A stretch of DNA of 64,000 nt from Candidatus Macondimonas diazotrophica (GTDB lineage: Bacteria; Pseudomonadota; Gammaproteobacteria; UBA5335), in NCBI RefSeq assembly GCF_004684205.1, contig NZ_SRIO01000012.1, forward strand, positions 16,448 to 80,447, in the 5' to 3' direction. Numbering within the stretch: position 1 is the first letter of the stretch; every line of letters begins with the position of its first letter. Below the pieces are notes generated by a model. That model had not been told where the DNA came from and searched no databases. It saw nothing but the letters and a program-made list of their open reading frames with translations. The position numbers and the translations under genes are program-made. Of this stretch, positions 35,659-45,745 are shown piece by piece.

Positions 35659-36969
35659 TCAACCGCAGTTTTCGAGGGCGCTCACGGCCAATACCCGATG
35701 CGCGGGAAACAGGCATTGAAAGCGGCTGCCAACGCCCTGCTGGCTTTGAATAAGGAGTTGAGCGTCATGCCGCTGAAGGGCGTGTTTGACGATCGCCAAA
35801 CCCAGGCCGGTTCCGCCCTGGTCACGCCCGCGCCCGCCATCGACGCGATAGAACCGCTCGGTCAGACGCGGCAAATGCTCCGGCGCGATTCCGATCCCGG
35901 TGTCGACGACTTCCACCTGCAAGCCCTCGCCGACGCGCGCCGCCTTGAGACGAACCTTACCGCCCGGAGCGGTGTACTTCACTGCATTCGAGATCAGGTT
36001 ATCGAAGATACTGCGCAACTCCCCTTCCACGCCACGCAGCACCAATGACTCGTCGATCTCGGCCTCGATCGTCACCTTGTCCGCGGCAACCCGGGCCCCT
36101 TCGGCGCAGCAGCGCCGCAGCAAATGGGTCAAATCAACCGGCTGCATCGCCGCAGCGCGCGGTGACTCGTCCAGACGCGACAGAAGCAACAGGTCGGCCA
36201 GCAACTGCTCCATCCGAACGGTCTGTTCACGCATATCCGTGAGCGGACCAGCCCAAGCCGAGTGATCCCGGCCGACGTCATCAAGCAGCATTTCCACATA
36301 GCCGCTCAAGACCGTGAGCGGCGTGCGCAACTCATGGGAAGCATTGGCCACGAAGTCCTTGCGCACCTGATCGAGACGGCGTTCCCGGCTTACATCGCGT
36401 ACCACCAGCAAACGCTGATCGTCGCCATAAGGCACGATCTGCAGGGAAAGCGTGGTATCGGGCTCATGCGCAGACGGAATCTCGACCGTCTGGTCATAGC
36501 TTGCGTCGTCCAGATAGCGGACGAAGGCCGGGGCACGGATCAGATTCGCGACCCACTGACCCGTGTCGTGCGGTGAACGCAATCCCAACAGGCGCTGCGC
36601 GGCGTGATTGAACCAGACGATGCGCGAATCGGCCGACAGGACCACCGTTCCATCGGGAAGCGCCGCGGTGGATCTCAGGAATTGCTTCAGAATCAGGGAA
36701 AGTCTGCGCTTTCGCTTCTGGCTCCGGCGTTTGATGCGCAATACCTGACCGGCCACCTCGGCCCAGATATCATGCCGTCCCTCGTCCAGTCGCGGGCCGC
36801 GCCCCATCAGCCACAACTCGAAGCGGCGAAGCTGCCAGAGCTGCCAGACCAGGCTGATCGCCAATCCGGCGCACAAACCCCACGAGAGCGCGTCGAACCA
36901 AGCGCCCATACCGCCCGTGACGACCAATATCAAGAACAGCCGCCACCACTCTCGACCCCAAGGCTGCAC
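35659..36969 (-). CDS. phoR: Phosphate regulon sensor histidine kinase PhoR
   Basis: This 436-residue kinase has two N-terminal membrane helices (~10-46), a linker, a PAS domain (~100-200, 'TVVLSADSRIVWFNHAAQRLLGL'), the dimerisation and phosphorylation helix with the His in 'VANASHELRTPLTVLSGYVE' and an HATPase domain ('DNLISNAVKYTAPGG', 'GIGIAPEHLPRLTERFYRVD', 'GGTGLGLAIVKHALQRH'). It is the partner of PhoB, three bases upstream. Domain order is that of PhoR. Confidence 0.95.
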   Translation of the reverse strand: MQPWGREWWRLFLILVVTGGMGAWFDALSWGLCAGLAISLVWQLWQLRRFELWLMGRGPRLDEGRHDIWAEVAGQVLRIKRRSQKRKRRLSLILKQFLRSTAALPDGTVVLSADSRIVWFNHAAQRLLGLRSPHDTGQWVANLIRAPAFVRYLDDASYDQTVEIPSAHEPDTTLSLQIVPYGDDQRLLVVRDVSRERRLDQVRKDFVANASHELRTPLTVLSGYVEMLLDDVGRDHSAWAGPLTDMREQTVRMEQLLADLLLLSRLDESPRAAAMQPVDLTHLLRRCCAEGARVAADKVTIEAEIDESLVLRGVEGELRSIFDNLISNAVKYTAPGGKVRLKAARVGEGLQVEVVDTGIGIAPEHLPRLTERFYRVDGGRGRDQGGTGLGLAIVKHALQRHDAQLLIQSQQGVGSRFQCLFPAHRVLAVSALENCG

Positions 36970-36972
36970 GGC

Positions 36973-37665
36973 TCAACCCTGTACAGAAAAACGGTATCCC
37001 GCCCCTCGCACGGTCTGTACCAGATGCGCGACGCCATGACTTTCGAGCACCTTGCGCAGTCGCCGGATGTGGACATCCACGGTGCGTTCCTCCACGTACA
37101 CGCTGGGTCCCCAGACGCGATCCAGCAGTTGGCTGCGGCTGTATACCCGATCCGGATGTCCCATGAAGAAATGCAGCAGGCGGAACTCGGTTGGCCCCAG
37201 GCTCACCTTCTCGTCCCCGATCGCTACCCGATGGCTCGTGACATCGAGCCGCATCCCTGCCGCTTCGAGAATTTCCTCGTTGCTGCTGTTGATGCTCCGG
37301 CGAATCACCGCGTGGATTCGGGCAATCAGCTCGCGCGGCGAAAACGGCTTGGTCACATAATCGTCAGCACCGACATTGAGGCCCCGGATCTTATCGTCTT
37401 CCTCGGTGCGGGCAGTCAGCATGATGATCGGGATTTCCCGGGCCAGGCTGTCCTTGCGCAGCGTGCGGGCGAATTCAAGCCCAGACATCCCCGGCAGCAT
37501 CCAGTCGAGCAAGATCACTTGCGGTCGTCCATCGGCGACCTGAGCACGGGCTTCGGTTGCATCCCCCGCTTCAAGAACGGTGAACCCTTCCCGTGACAGC
37601 GAAAAAGCCACCATCTGACGAACGGCCTTCTCATCGTCCACGATCAGAACGGTCTTGTTTTCCAT
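36973..37665 (-). CDS. phoB: Phosphate regulon response regulator PhoB
   Basis: This 230-residue OmpR-type response regulator has a receiver domain (phospho-Asp in 'VILLDWMLPGMSGLEF', Lys in 'VTKPFSPREL') and a winged-helix DNA-binding domain ('VDVHIRRLRKVLESHGVAHL', 'RGAGYRFS'). It activates the Pho regulon. I chose the start at 37665 (MENKTVLIVDDE), which gives the usual length; the longer frame adds 19 residues. phoR follows 3 bases after its stop. A Pho box lies upstream, which implies autoregulation. Confidence 0.96.
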   Translation of the reverse strand: MENKTVLIVDDEKAVRQMVAFSLSREGFTVLEAGDATEARAQVADGRPQVILLDWMLPGMSGLEFARTLRKDSLAREIPIIMLTARTEEDDKIRGLNVGADDYVTKPFSPRELIARIHAVIRRSINSSNEEILEAAGMRLDVTSHRVAIGDEKVSLGPTEFRLLHFFMGHPDRVYSRSQLLDRVWGPSVYVEERTVDVHIRRLRKVLESHGVAHLVQTVRGAGYRFSVQG

Positions 37666-37715
37666 GGAAATCCATCCACTGCGTCCAAAAAGCGTTCGTA
37701 TTACATCAACGCGGG

Positions 37716-37733
37716 ATGACACTTCCGTGACAT
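37716..37733 (-). promoter_or_regulatory. Pho box upstream of phoB
   Basis: On the minus strand ATGTCACGGAAGTGTCAT contains TGTCAC and TGTCAT with an 11-base period, the direct repeat recognised by PhoB. It lies 51 bases before the phoB ATG and probably drives autoregulation. Confidence 0.75.
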
Positions 37734-37877
37734 CCCCTGCTCACGCCGGCGGGAGACGCGCCCAGCCCGCCCCATGGCTCTGTTACAATAGCAGCTCTGC
37801 ATCGAGCAACGGGACTGCCCGGCTGCTGGTGGGCCAGGGATCGGCCATCGATCAAGCTCCCCGCGACGAGACCTTCA

Positions 37878-39389
37878 ATGCGCACGCCCGATCCGGCCCC
37901 CCAACAGTTGCTCCCGCGTCGGCCGATCTCTCGATGGCTTGGCCTGTTGAGTCTGCCGCTGCTGTTCGTCGGCCTCAGTCTCGGCTGGCTGAACTTCAGT
38001 GAAAGCCTGTTGCGCATCGCCGCGCCCGATCCAGTCATGCTGCCCGTGCTGCGGACCCTGAACAACAGCCTGTTCATTCTATTCGCAACACTGTTCTGGA
38101 CCTTCTGGCTGGTCCGCCAGAACATGGCAAGCCGTCGGCGCGAAACCGTGCTACGCCTCCTGCTCGAACAGGCACCCGCCCCGCTTGCCTTGGCGCGCAA
38201 GGGAAAAGTCCTTGCCTGCAATCCCGCTTTTTCTACGCTGTTCGATCAACCGGATCCACGCGCGCTCCAGGGATACGATCTGCTCGCTCACATTCCAGTT
38301 CAGGATCTGCCCGACCTGCTCGGACAGATCAAGGAGATGGACCCCCGGCATCCGCGAACGGCTCGAATCGAAACCCGAATCGAAACCCGGACCGAGGGCT
38401 CGGACAAGACGATCGTCCCGCTCGTTTTTCTGGTCCGTCGCTTCCTGCTCGGCCGCTCGGTACACGATTTGCTGAGCTGCCGTCCGCGCGAAGCAGCCGC
38501 CGAGGATACCGGCATGCGGGGCGAGCTGGAGCTGCAACTCCTCGAATCGTTGCCTCGGCCGCTCTGGCTCTGGACAAACCAAGGCCTGTGTCTATGGAGC
38601 AACCAAGCTGCGCGGACAGGCACCGGGCCGGAGATGCGTCAGCTCATCGATCGCTATGGCCGCTTTCAGGACGGACATCCGCTGAGCCCGACCGCGCAGC
38701 GGGAGTTTCTGCAACCCGCGCTCAAGGCCGACGGGTGCATCGCCATTGCGCTTACCGGCCGAAGCGGGAGCGAATCGCCGCTCGGGAGCCTGTGCGTGCT
38801 TCCGGTTCGGGGCCATGACCATCATATTCAAGCGATTGCTGCCGTGCTGGAACCGCCGGTGCAAACCGACGATTCCCGGCTTGCAAATGACCTCTTCCGA
38901 GGCCTGAATCGGGTCCTCCAGCAGCTGCAGAGCCAGCCGCAGCCGGATGTTGCGGCGAGAATCGTCCTTGAAACCCTCCAGCTCCGACTCGCTCCGAATG
39001 CATGGGTGGGCATCCTGCAGGCCGACCTCGGTGCGCGCAGCGCCCTCTTCTGGAGCCTCTCTGCAACCGGCGAGCTGGATCACTACCAGACCCATCTTCC
39101 GCCCGATCTGCCGACTGAATGTGGTGCGCCAGGCTGGTCGGACATTACCTCGCTCACCGGACCGGAAACGCTGCCCGGTGTGATGGCGCGACTCGAACAG
39201 GCGGGCGTCGATCGATTCGAACGCATCCTGGCGGACCCGGTTCAAGGCCATCGCCAAGTGCTGCTGCTGTCCCGCCCCTTGCCGGCCCAGATCGAGTTGC
39301 GGCGGCTTTGGGCGAGCCTGATCCTGGCCGCGGCACAACCACTGCTTCAGCCCGCCGATTTCCGGATAACCGGCACCAGCGAGCGCTGA
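37878..39389 (+). CDS. Orphan membrane protein with PAS-like domains, divergent from phoBR
   Basis: I do not recognise this 503-residue protein. It has two N-terminal membrane helices (~20-40 and ~63-82), then a PAS-like domain (~92-200, 'LLEQAPAPLALARKGKVLACNPAFSTLFDQ'), a second weaker PAS-like segment (~225-320, 'LESLPRPLWLWTNQGLCLWSNQA') and a C-terminal GAF-like or helical region (~335-490). No histidine kinase, GGDEF, EAL or HTH domain is seen. A 12-base tandem repeat (38364-38387) encodes two 'RIET' units, followed by 'RTEG'. It is divergent from phoB with a 212-base gap that contains the Pho box, so it might be co-regulated. It may be a degenerate sensor. Confidence 0.7.
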   Translation: MRTPDPAPQQLLPRRPISRWLGLLSLPLLFVGLSLGWLNFSESLLRIAAPDPVMLPVLRTLNNSLFILFATLFWTFWLVRQNMASRRRETVLRLLLEQAPAPLALARKGKVLACNPAFSTLFDQPDPRALQGYDLLAHIPVQDLPDLLGQIKEMDPRHPRTARIETRIETRTEGSDKTIVPLVFLVRRFLLGRSVHDLLSCRPREAAAEDTGMRGELELQLLESLPRPLWLWTNQGLCLWSNQAARTGTGPEMRQLIDRYGRFQDGHPLSPTAQREFLQPALKADGCIAIALTGRSGSESPLGSLCVLPVRGHDHHIQAIAAVLEPPVQTDDSRLANDLFRGLNRVLQQLQSQPQPDVAARIVLETLQLRLAPNAWVGILQADLGARSALFWSLSATGELDHYQTHLPPDLPTECGAPGWSDITSLTGPETLPGVMARLEQAGVDRFERILADPVQGHRQVLLLSRPLPAQIELRRLWASLILAAAQPLLQPADFRITGTSER

Positions 39390-39413
39390 TCCCCTCTTGT
39401 CACCCGGCGTCGG

Positions 39414-42011
39414 TCAGTTGTCGGCCAGCGCCTTGCCCAGCACCTCGATCAGATCCGGCGGCAACCCGGGGAGGTCGGCCAGCCGCACGAGTTGCGCCCG
39501 CATGAGGTCCCGGGAAGGCGGCGTCAGATCACGCCAACCGGCGAATACGCCGGCCAGCCGCGCCGCCAGCTGCGGATTGAGCGAAACCAGCGCCGCAATC
39601 CGGTCGGCAACCCACGCGTACCCACTCCCGTCCGGCGCATGGAAATGCAGCGGATTGCCATGAGCGAACGCCCCCACCACGGCACGCACCTTGTTGGGCT
39701 GCGTCAACCGGAAAGCGGGATGCGCCATGAGGGCATCCAGCCGAGCCAGGGCCGCGCCGTGACGCGCCTGGGCCTGAATGCGGAACCACTTGTCCAGCAC
39801 CAGATCGTCGTGGGCGTGGCGCTCGTGAAACGCCGCCAGTGCTGACTCGGCATCTTCGCCGCCATGATCGACCAGCAGAGCCAGTGCGGTCAGGCGCTCG
39901 GTCATGGTTCCGGCTTCGTCGAACTGGCGTCGGCAGAGGCCGCGGTAGGACACTTCCAGACCATCGGCCATCAGAAATTGCAGGCAGCGATTGCGCAGGG
40001 CCCGTGCTGCGGGATCGTCGCGTCCCGCCAGAGCGGCATAGCGCGCGGCCCAGCGTGACTCCAGTTCCCGGGCCAGCTGGCTGCGCAACTGCTGGCGCAG
40101 CGATTCGAGACGGTAGGGGTCGGCCGGGGCGAAGGCATCCAGCAGGGTCTCATACGCCGGCAGCGCCAGCAGCTCGGCAGCCAGCGTCGGGTCGAGCGCG
40201 GCATCGTCCAGCACACTGGCGAATCCGGCAATCGCCGCCGGCGCAAGGCCCGCCGATGCGGTGGAGGTCATCGCTTGCTGCAGGGCGGCGATCCAGACCT
40301 GCTGGGCCGCCTGCCAGCGCACCATGGGATCGCGATCATGTCGCAGCAGATGCAACCGGTCGGCCAGGGTCAGATCGTCGGCCAAGTGCACTGGCGCGGA
40401 AAATCCCCGCAGCAACGACGGCACCGGTGGCACGGCGACATCCTCGAAGCAGAAGCGGGTCGTAGCCTCGCGAACCACCAGCACCCGCTCATGGCCGTTG
40501 GCGCGATCCTCACCACTCAAGCGTAGCGGTAACGGTTCGCCCGAGGCGTCGAGCAGCGCCAGTCTCACCGGAATCGGCACGGGCTGCTTGTCCGGCTGTC
40601 CGGGGGTGGGTGGGGTATGCTGGCAAAATTCCAGGGTGTAGGTGCGATTGGCCGGATCGTGAACGCCCCGGACGGCCAGACGCGGCGTGCCGGCCTGGCG
40701 GTACCAGATGAGAAAATCGGACAGATCCTGCCCGCTGTCCGTGCCGAGCGCGTCGACGAAATCCTCGACCGTCACCGCCTGTCCGTCATGGCGATCGAAA
40801 TATCGGTCCATCCCGCGGCGAAAGGCCGCCGGCCCCAGGGTGTTGGCCATCATCCGCACCACCTCGGCGCCTTTCTCGTAGACGGTGGCGGTGTAGAAAT
40901 TGTTGATCTCGAGATAGCTTTCGGGCCGCACCGGGTGAGCCAACGGCCCGGCATCCTCCCGAAACTGCATCGCCTTCAGCCGCGCCACATCGCGAATTCG
41001 CTGCACGGCGCCGCCGGGCTGATCGGCAGAAAAACACTGATCGCGAAACACCGTCAGTCCTTCTTTCAGGCTGAGCTGAAACCAGTCGCGGCAGGTGATG
41101 CGGTTGCCCGTCCAGTTGTGGAAATACTCGTGCGCGACCACCGAGGCGATGTGGTGATAATCGTCGTCCGTGGCCGTATCGGGCCGCGCCAACACGAACT
41201 GGCTGTTGAAGATGTTGAGCCCCTTGTTCTCCATGGCGCCCATGTTGAAATCGGATACCGCCACGATCATGTAACGGTCCAGATCGTATTCCCGCCCGTA
41301 GTTTTCCTCGTCCCAGCGCATCGCGGCCTTGAGCGAATCCAGCGCATGGCCGCAGCGGTCCTCGAGACCGTGGGCCACATAGCAGGCCAGCGCCACCTCG
41401 CGCCCCGAGGCGGTGACGAACCGATCCTCGACGCAGGCCAGATCGGCGGCAACCACCGCGAACAGGTAGGCCGGCTTGGGGTAGGGATCGACCCAACGCG
41501 CCCAATGCCGATCGCCCTCGATGCCGGTCTCGACGCAGTTGCCGTTGGCGAGCAGGATGGGAAAGCGCTGCCGGTCGGCGTGCAACGTCACCTCGAAGGG
41601 CGCCAGCACATCCGGCCGGTCCAGATACGGCGTGATGCGGCGAAAGCCTTCGGCCTCGCACTGGGTGAAATAACCGCCGCCGCAGGGAAACAGTCCCTCC
41701 AGGCGCGTGTTGCGATCCGGATCGATGCGCACACGGGTACGGACGCTGGTCTCGGGCCAGGGAATCTCCAGATGAGCCCCGTCGTAGCGGTAGTCCTGCG
41801 GTGACAGCACGCGGCCGTCGACCGCGACCTCCAGCACTTCCAGGTCCTCGGCGTCCAGCACCAGAACGGAATCCGGCGACCGGCCCGGGCGCGGGGCGAC
41901 CGCCAGCTCGCCGATCACCTCCACCTGTTCGGCAAAGCGGATCGTCAGGTGGATGGACCGGAGCTCCAGCGGCGGTGGGGTATAGTCGGCAAGTCGCTTG
42001 GGCGTCTGCAT
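39414..42011 (-). CDS. pepN: Aminopeptidase N (M1 family)
   Basis: This 865-residue protein is an M1 zinc aminopeptidase of normal PepN length. The exopeptidase motif reads GAMENKG, and the zinc site is HEYFHN with the third ligand Glu in 'SLKEGLTVFRDQ'. It removes N-terminal residues from peptides in the cytoplasm. It stands 30 bases from the stop of the kup gene and may be read through from it. Confidence 0.96.
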   Translation of the reverse strand: MQTPKRLADYTPPPLELRSIHLTIRFAEQVEVIGELAVAPRPGRSPDSVLVLDAEDLEVLEVAVDGRVLSPQDYRYDGAHLEIPWPETSVRTRVRIDPDRNTRLEGLFPCGGGYFTQCEAEGFRRITPYLDRPDVLAPFEVTLHADRQRFPILLANGNCVETGIEGDRHWARWVDPYPKPAYLFAVVAADLACVEDRFVTASGREVALACYVAHGLEDRCGHALDSLKAAMRWDEENYGREYDLDRYMIVAVSDFNMGAMENKGLNIFNSQFVLARPDTATDDDYHHIASVVAHEYFHNWTGNRITCRDWFQLSLKEGLTVFRDQCFSADQPGGAVQRIRDVARLKAMQFREDAGPLAHPVRPESYLEINNFYTATVYEKGAEVVRMMANTLGPAAFRRGMDRYFDRHDGQAVTVEDFVDALGTDSGQDLSDFLIWYRQAGTPRLAVRGVHDPANRTYTLEFCQHTPPTPGQPDKQPVPIPVRLALLDASGEPLPLRLSGEDRANGHERVLVVREATTRFCFEDVAVPPVPSLLRGFSAPVHLADDLTLADRLHLLRHDRDPMVRWQAAQQVWIAALQQAMTSTASAGLAPAAIAGFASVLDDAALDPTLAAELLALPAYETLLDAFAPADPYRLESLRQQLRSQLARELESRWAARYAALAGRDDPAARALRNRCLQFLMADGLEVSYRGLCRRQFDEAGTMTERLTALALLVDHGGEDAESALAAFHERHAHDDLVLDKWFRIQAQARHGAALARLDALMAHPAFRLTQPNKVRAVVGAFAHGNPLHFHAPDGSGYAWVADRIAALVSLNPQLAARLAGVFAGWRDLTPPSRDLMRAQLVRLADLPGLPPDLIEVLGKALADN

Positions 42012-42041
42012 GTCCTGCTCTCCTGGGCGCGAACGAGTGGA

Positions 42042-43979
42042 TCAGGCGGTGCGCATCTCGGGCGGTTCGGCCGCGACCCAGATCCCGATCTCGACCGCCC
42101 GCTCAGGCGGAATCTTGTAGAAATCGATGGCCCGCATGCTGTTGCGGAACATGAAGGCGTAGATCCGCTCACGCAAGCGCTGATACCAGGAAATGTTGCG
42201 GTCGATGACCAGCGTTTCCCGGCCGATGAAAAAGGTGGTCTCCGACAGGTCGATGGACAGTCCCGCCCGCCGCGCCTGCGCCAAAGCGGCAGGCAGGTCC
42301 GGACTCTGCATGAAACCGTAATGAATCAGCAGCCGGTCGAAGCCATGACCCAGCGGAGTCCACTCGATGCGCTGGCCCGGGGGCACCCGCGGGGTTTCCT
42401 CGATCAACACGGTCAGCAGGATCACGCGCTCATGCAGGGCATGGGTGTGCTTCAGCAGATACTGCAGCGACGGCGGTGCGCCCAGCCGGGGCGCAGTCAG
42501 GAAAATCGCCGTTCCCGGCAGCCGAACCGGCTTGTGATGATCGAGGCGGTCGAACAGCGTATCGAGCGGCTCGGATTCGGCGCGCAGCCGGGTGATCAGG
42601 TTGCGCCGGCCTTCATCCCAGGTGCGCATGATAAAAAACAGCACGCCCGCAGCACCTAGGGTCACCCAGCCGCCTTCATGCAGCTTGTGCAGATTGGCCA
42701 GCAGAAACGGCAGCTCGATGAAGATCAAGGCGCCGGCGATCAACCCCGAAACCGGTCCCGACCAGAGCCAGACCCGCCGCATGGTGAAGTAGATCAATCC
42801 CGAGGTGATCAGCATGGTGATGGTAATGGCGACACCATAAGCTGCTGCCAGATTCCCTGAGGTGCGAAACGCCAGAACCAGGGCCATACAGGCCAGCATG
42901 AGGGCGAAGTTCGCTGCGGGCGCGTAGATTTGACCGATTTCCGAAGGGGAGGTCTGGACAATGCGCATCCGCGGCATCACACCCAGCTGGATGGACTGCC
43001 GCACCAGCGAAAACACGCCGGAAATCAGCGCCTGGGATGCGATGACCGTGGCCAGGGTCGCCAACGCTACAAGCGGATAGAGCGCCCAGCGTGGTGCCAG
43101 GGCGTAAAACGGATTCTCGATCGCGGCCGGATCCGCCAGCACCAGCGCGCCCTGCCCGAGATAGTTCAGCACCAGCGCCGGCAACACCAGCACAAACCAG
43201 GCCTGGCGAATGGGTCGGCGCCCGAAGTGACCCAGATCGGCGTAGAGTGCCTCGGCGCCGGTCACCACCAAGAAGACGCCGCCGAGCACCAGCAGGGCGG
43301 TCTTGCCCTCGCTGAGCAGGAAATTCAGGCCATACCAGGGATTGAGTGCGACCAGAACCCCGGGATTGTGGCTGATTCCCTTGAGGCCGAGAATGGCCAG
43401 CGTGGCGAACCACAGCAACATCACCGGCCCGAAGACGGTGCCCACCCGGGCGGTTCCGAACCGCTGCAGTGCGAACAGGATCGCGAGAATGACCAAGGTC
43501 AGGGGCACCACGAACGGCCCGGCGGCCGGCGTTGCGATCTTGAGGCCTTCCACGGCGCTCAGCACCGAGATGGCCGGCGTGATCATGCCGTCGCAGTACA
43601 GTAGCGCCGCTCCGAACACGCCAAGGGCCATCACCCAGGCCGCCGTTCGGCCCTGCCCCAGCGTCCGCCAAGGATTGAGCAACGCAAGCAAGGCCAGAAT
43701 TCCGCCCTCGCCACGGTTGTCTGCACGCAGCACCAGGACCTGATACTTCAGGGAGACAATCAGAATAAGCGCCCAAAAGATGAGCGACAGGACACCCAGC
43801 ACATGCGCTGCGGTTAAAGAAACCCCGAAATGCGGCGAAAAACATTCGCGCAGGGCATACAAGGGGCTCGTCCCGATGTCGCCATACACCACACCCAGCG
43901 CCGCAAGCGGCGCCAATCCCGGTGTCTTGGTGATCGAGGCGGGCAAAGCCGGAAGAGACGGCAGATGCGGCGTCTTCAT
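42042..43979 (-). CDS. kup: Low-affinity potassium transporter Kup
   Basis: This 645-residue protein belongs to the KUP/HAK/KT family. It has 12 predicted membrane helices in the first ~445 residues and a cytoplasmic C-terminal domain. Landmarks are 'LGVVYGDIGTSPLYALRECF' and 'GEGGILALLALLNPW'. The start at 43979 (MKTPHLPS) gives the family length; the longer frame upstream is unsupported. It is divergent from the glutamate-synthase-like gene. Confidence 0.95.
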   Translation of the reverse strand: MKTPHLPSLPALPASITKTPGLAPLAALGVVYGDIGTSPLYALRECFSPHFGVSLTAAHVLGVLSLIFWALILIVSLKYQVLVLRADNRGEGGILALLALLNPWRTLGQGRTAAWVMALGVFGAALLYCDGMITPAISVLSAVEGLKIATPAAGPFVVPLTLVILAILFALQRFGTARVGTVFGPVMLLWFATLAILGLKGISHNPGVLVALNPWYGLNFLLSEGKTALLVLGGVFLVVTGAEALYADLGHFGRRPIRQAWFVLVLPALVLNYLGQGALVLADPAAIENPFYALAPRWALYPLVALATLATVIASQALISGVFSLVRQSIQLGVMPRMRIVQTSPSEIGQIYAPAANFALMLACMALVLAFRTSGNLAAAYGVAITITMLITSGLIYFTMRRVWLWSGPVSGLIAGALIFIELPFLLANLHKLHEGGWVTLGAAGVLFFIMRTWDEGRRNLITRLRAESEPLDTLFDRLDHHKPVRLPGTAIFLTAPRLGAPPSLQYLLKHTHALHERVILLTVLIEETPRVPPGQRIEWTPLGHGFDRLLIHYGFMQSPDLPAALAQARRAGLSIDLSETTFFIGRETLVIDRNISWYQRLRERIYAFMFRNSMRAIDFYKIPPERAVEIGIWVAAEPPEMRTA

Positions 43980-44165
43980 GGAACCGTCCAGGAGCGCAGG
44001 AAAGAAAATTGTCGGCAGGTACGTGACATGTAGGGGCGTATGATAGGCCTCATCCCGCGACAAAGGGAGGGGCCTGGACAAGACCGCAGTCCCTGAGCCG
44101 TGCAAAACAATGCCAACAGCCCTGCAGTTTGGGCGGGATACACCATCAGCGGAGACGGGATCATC

Positions 44166-45740
44166 ATGGCCATTGGCATCTGGCTCACCGTGGGTTTCGG
44201 CATCGCCCTCGCCGCATTGGCGGTGCGCGACATCATCCAGCGACGACATGCCATTTTGCGCATCTATCCCTTGGTCGGGCATTTCCGTTACCTGCTCGAA
44301 AGCTTTGGTCCGGAGTTGCGTCAGTACATCGTCACCAGCAATGACGAGGAGCGCCCGTTCAGCCGAAATCAGCGGCGCTGGGTCTATGCCACCGCCAAGC
44401 GCCAGAACAATCAATTCGCCTTCGGCACCGACCAGGACCTCGAACACAGCGAGGGCGCGCTCGTCATTCGACACCACACCTTTCCCCTGGCCCAGTTCCA
44501 TCCCGGCGACGCCGTGGATCAAGCCGGCTATCCGCTACCCTCCGCCAAGGTCATGGGCGCGGCGAGGGAGCGCCGCCACGCCTTCCGTCCGGCGTCGATC
44601 GTGAATGTCTCGGGGATGAGCTTCGGTGCGCTGAGCGGCGTAGCGGTCGAAGCCCTGAATCGCGGCGCCCATCTGGCCGGCTGCCTGCACAACACCGGGG
44701 AAGGTGGACTCAGCCCCTATCATCACAACGGCGCGGACATCGTCTTCCAGATCGGGACGGGCTACTTCGGATGCCGCGACGAACACGGCGCCTTCAGCCT
44801 CGCGGCGCTTCAGCGCACGCTGGACAGCGGCGCGCCGGTGCGGGCACTCGAGATCAAACTCAGTCAAGGCGCCAAGCCGGGCCTCGGCGGACTGCTGCCA
44901 GGCGTGAAGGTCACCCCGGAGATCGCCTCGACGCGCGGGATCCGGCCGGGCATCGACTGCAAAAGCCCGGCCCGCCATGGCGCTTTCAGTGATATCGATA
45001 CACTGCTCGATTTTGTCGAGCATCTGGCTGACGCCACCGGCTTGCCGGTCGGTATCAAATCCGCCGTCGGCGATCCGGATTTCTGGGAAACGCTCGCCTC
45101 GCTCATGGCGTCGGGCCAGCGCGGCGTCGATTTCATCACCGTGGACGGCGGCGAAGGGGGCACCGGAGCCGCCCCGCTGGTATTCACCGATCGCGTCGCG
45201 CTGCCGTTCAAGGCGGCATTTCCACTGGTCTACAAGATCTTCCACCAGCATGGCCTGACCAGTCGGGTGACCTTCATCGGCTCGGCCCGGCTCGGGTTAC
45301 CGGATGCCGCGCTGTGGGGGCTCGCCATGGGCTGCGACCTGATCAACGTGGGCCGGGAAGCGCTGCTCGCCATCGGCTGCATCCAGTCTCAGAAATGCCA
45401 CACGGGACGCTGCCCGACCGGAATCACCACCCATACCCCCTGGCGGACACGCGGTCTGGACCCGGCCCTCAAATCCGTACGGACCGCCAATTACCTCATC
45501 GGCCTGCGCCGGGAACTGACCGCACTGGCTCGCGCCTGCGGCGAGATTCACCCGGCACTCATCGGCCTCGAGCGGCTGGCCCTGGTCGAGAACGGCTACC
45601 GTATCCAGGATCTCCAGCATATTCTGGATTACGCCCCGGGCATGGGATTGCCCGGCGTGGCCGCACGCGGTGAACTCGACGAGCTGATGCGGCCGTTGTT
45701 CGAGGATCGGTTGCGCACACCCACCACACAGGTAAGCTAA
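44166..45740 (+). CDS. FMN-binding glutamate-synthase-like protein with membrane anchor
   Basis: This ~524-residue protein resembles the GltS catalytic core of glutamate synthase large subunit, without the glutaminase domain. It has an N-terminal membrane helix (residues 2-22), the FMN-binding TIM barrel ('[20 protein letters not shown]', '[18 protein letters not shown]') and a [3Fe-4S] motif '[15 protein letters not shown]'. Proteins of this group are widespread, but their substrate is not settled. I use the ATG at 44166 (GGAG 11 bases upstream); a GTG at 44100 would add 22 residues without a ribosome site. Confidence 0.88.
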   Translation: MAIGIWLTVGFGIALAALAVRDIIQRRHAILRIYPLVGHFRYLLESFGPELRQYIVTSNDEERPFSRNQRRWVYATAKRQNNQFAFGTDQDLEHSEGALVIRHHTFPLAQFHPGDAVDQAGYPLPSAKVMGAARERRHAFRPASIVNVSGMSFGALSGVAVEALNRGAHLAGCLHNTGEGGLSPYHHNGADIVFQIGTGYFGCRDEHGAFSLAALQRTLDSGAPVRALEIKLSQGAKPGLGGLLPGVKVTPEIASTRGIRPGIDCKSPARHGAFSDIDTLLDFVEHLADATGLPVGIKSAVGDPDFWETLASLMASGQRGVDFITVDGGEGGTGAAPLVFTDRVALPFKAAFPLVYKIFHQHGLTSRVTFIGSARLGLPDAALWGLAMGCDLINVGREALLAIGCIQSQKCHTGRCPTGITTHTPWRTRGLDPALKSVRTANYLIGLRRELTALARACGEIHPALIGLERLALVENGYRIQDLQHILDYAPGMGLPGVAARGELDELMRPLFEDRLRTPTTQVS

Positions 45741-45745
45741 CCACC

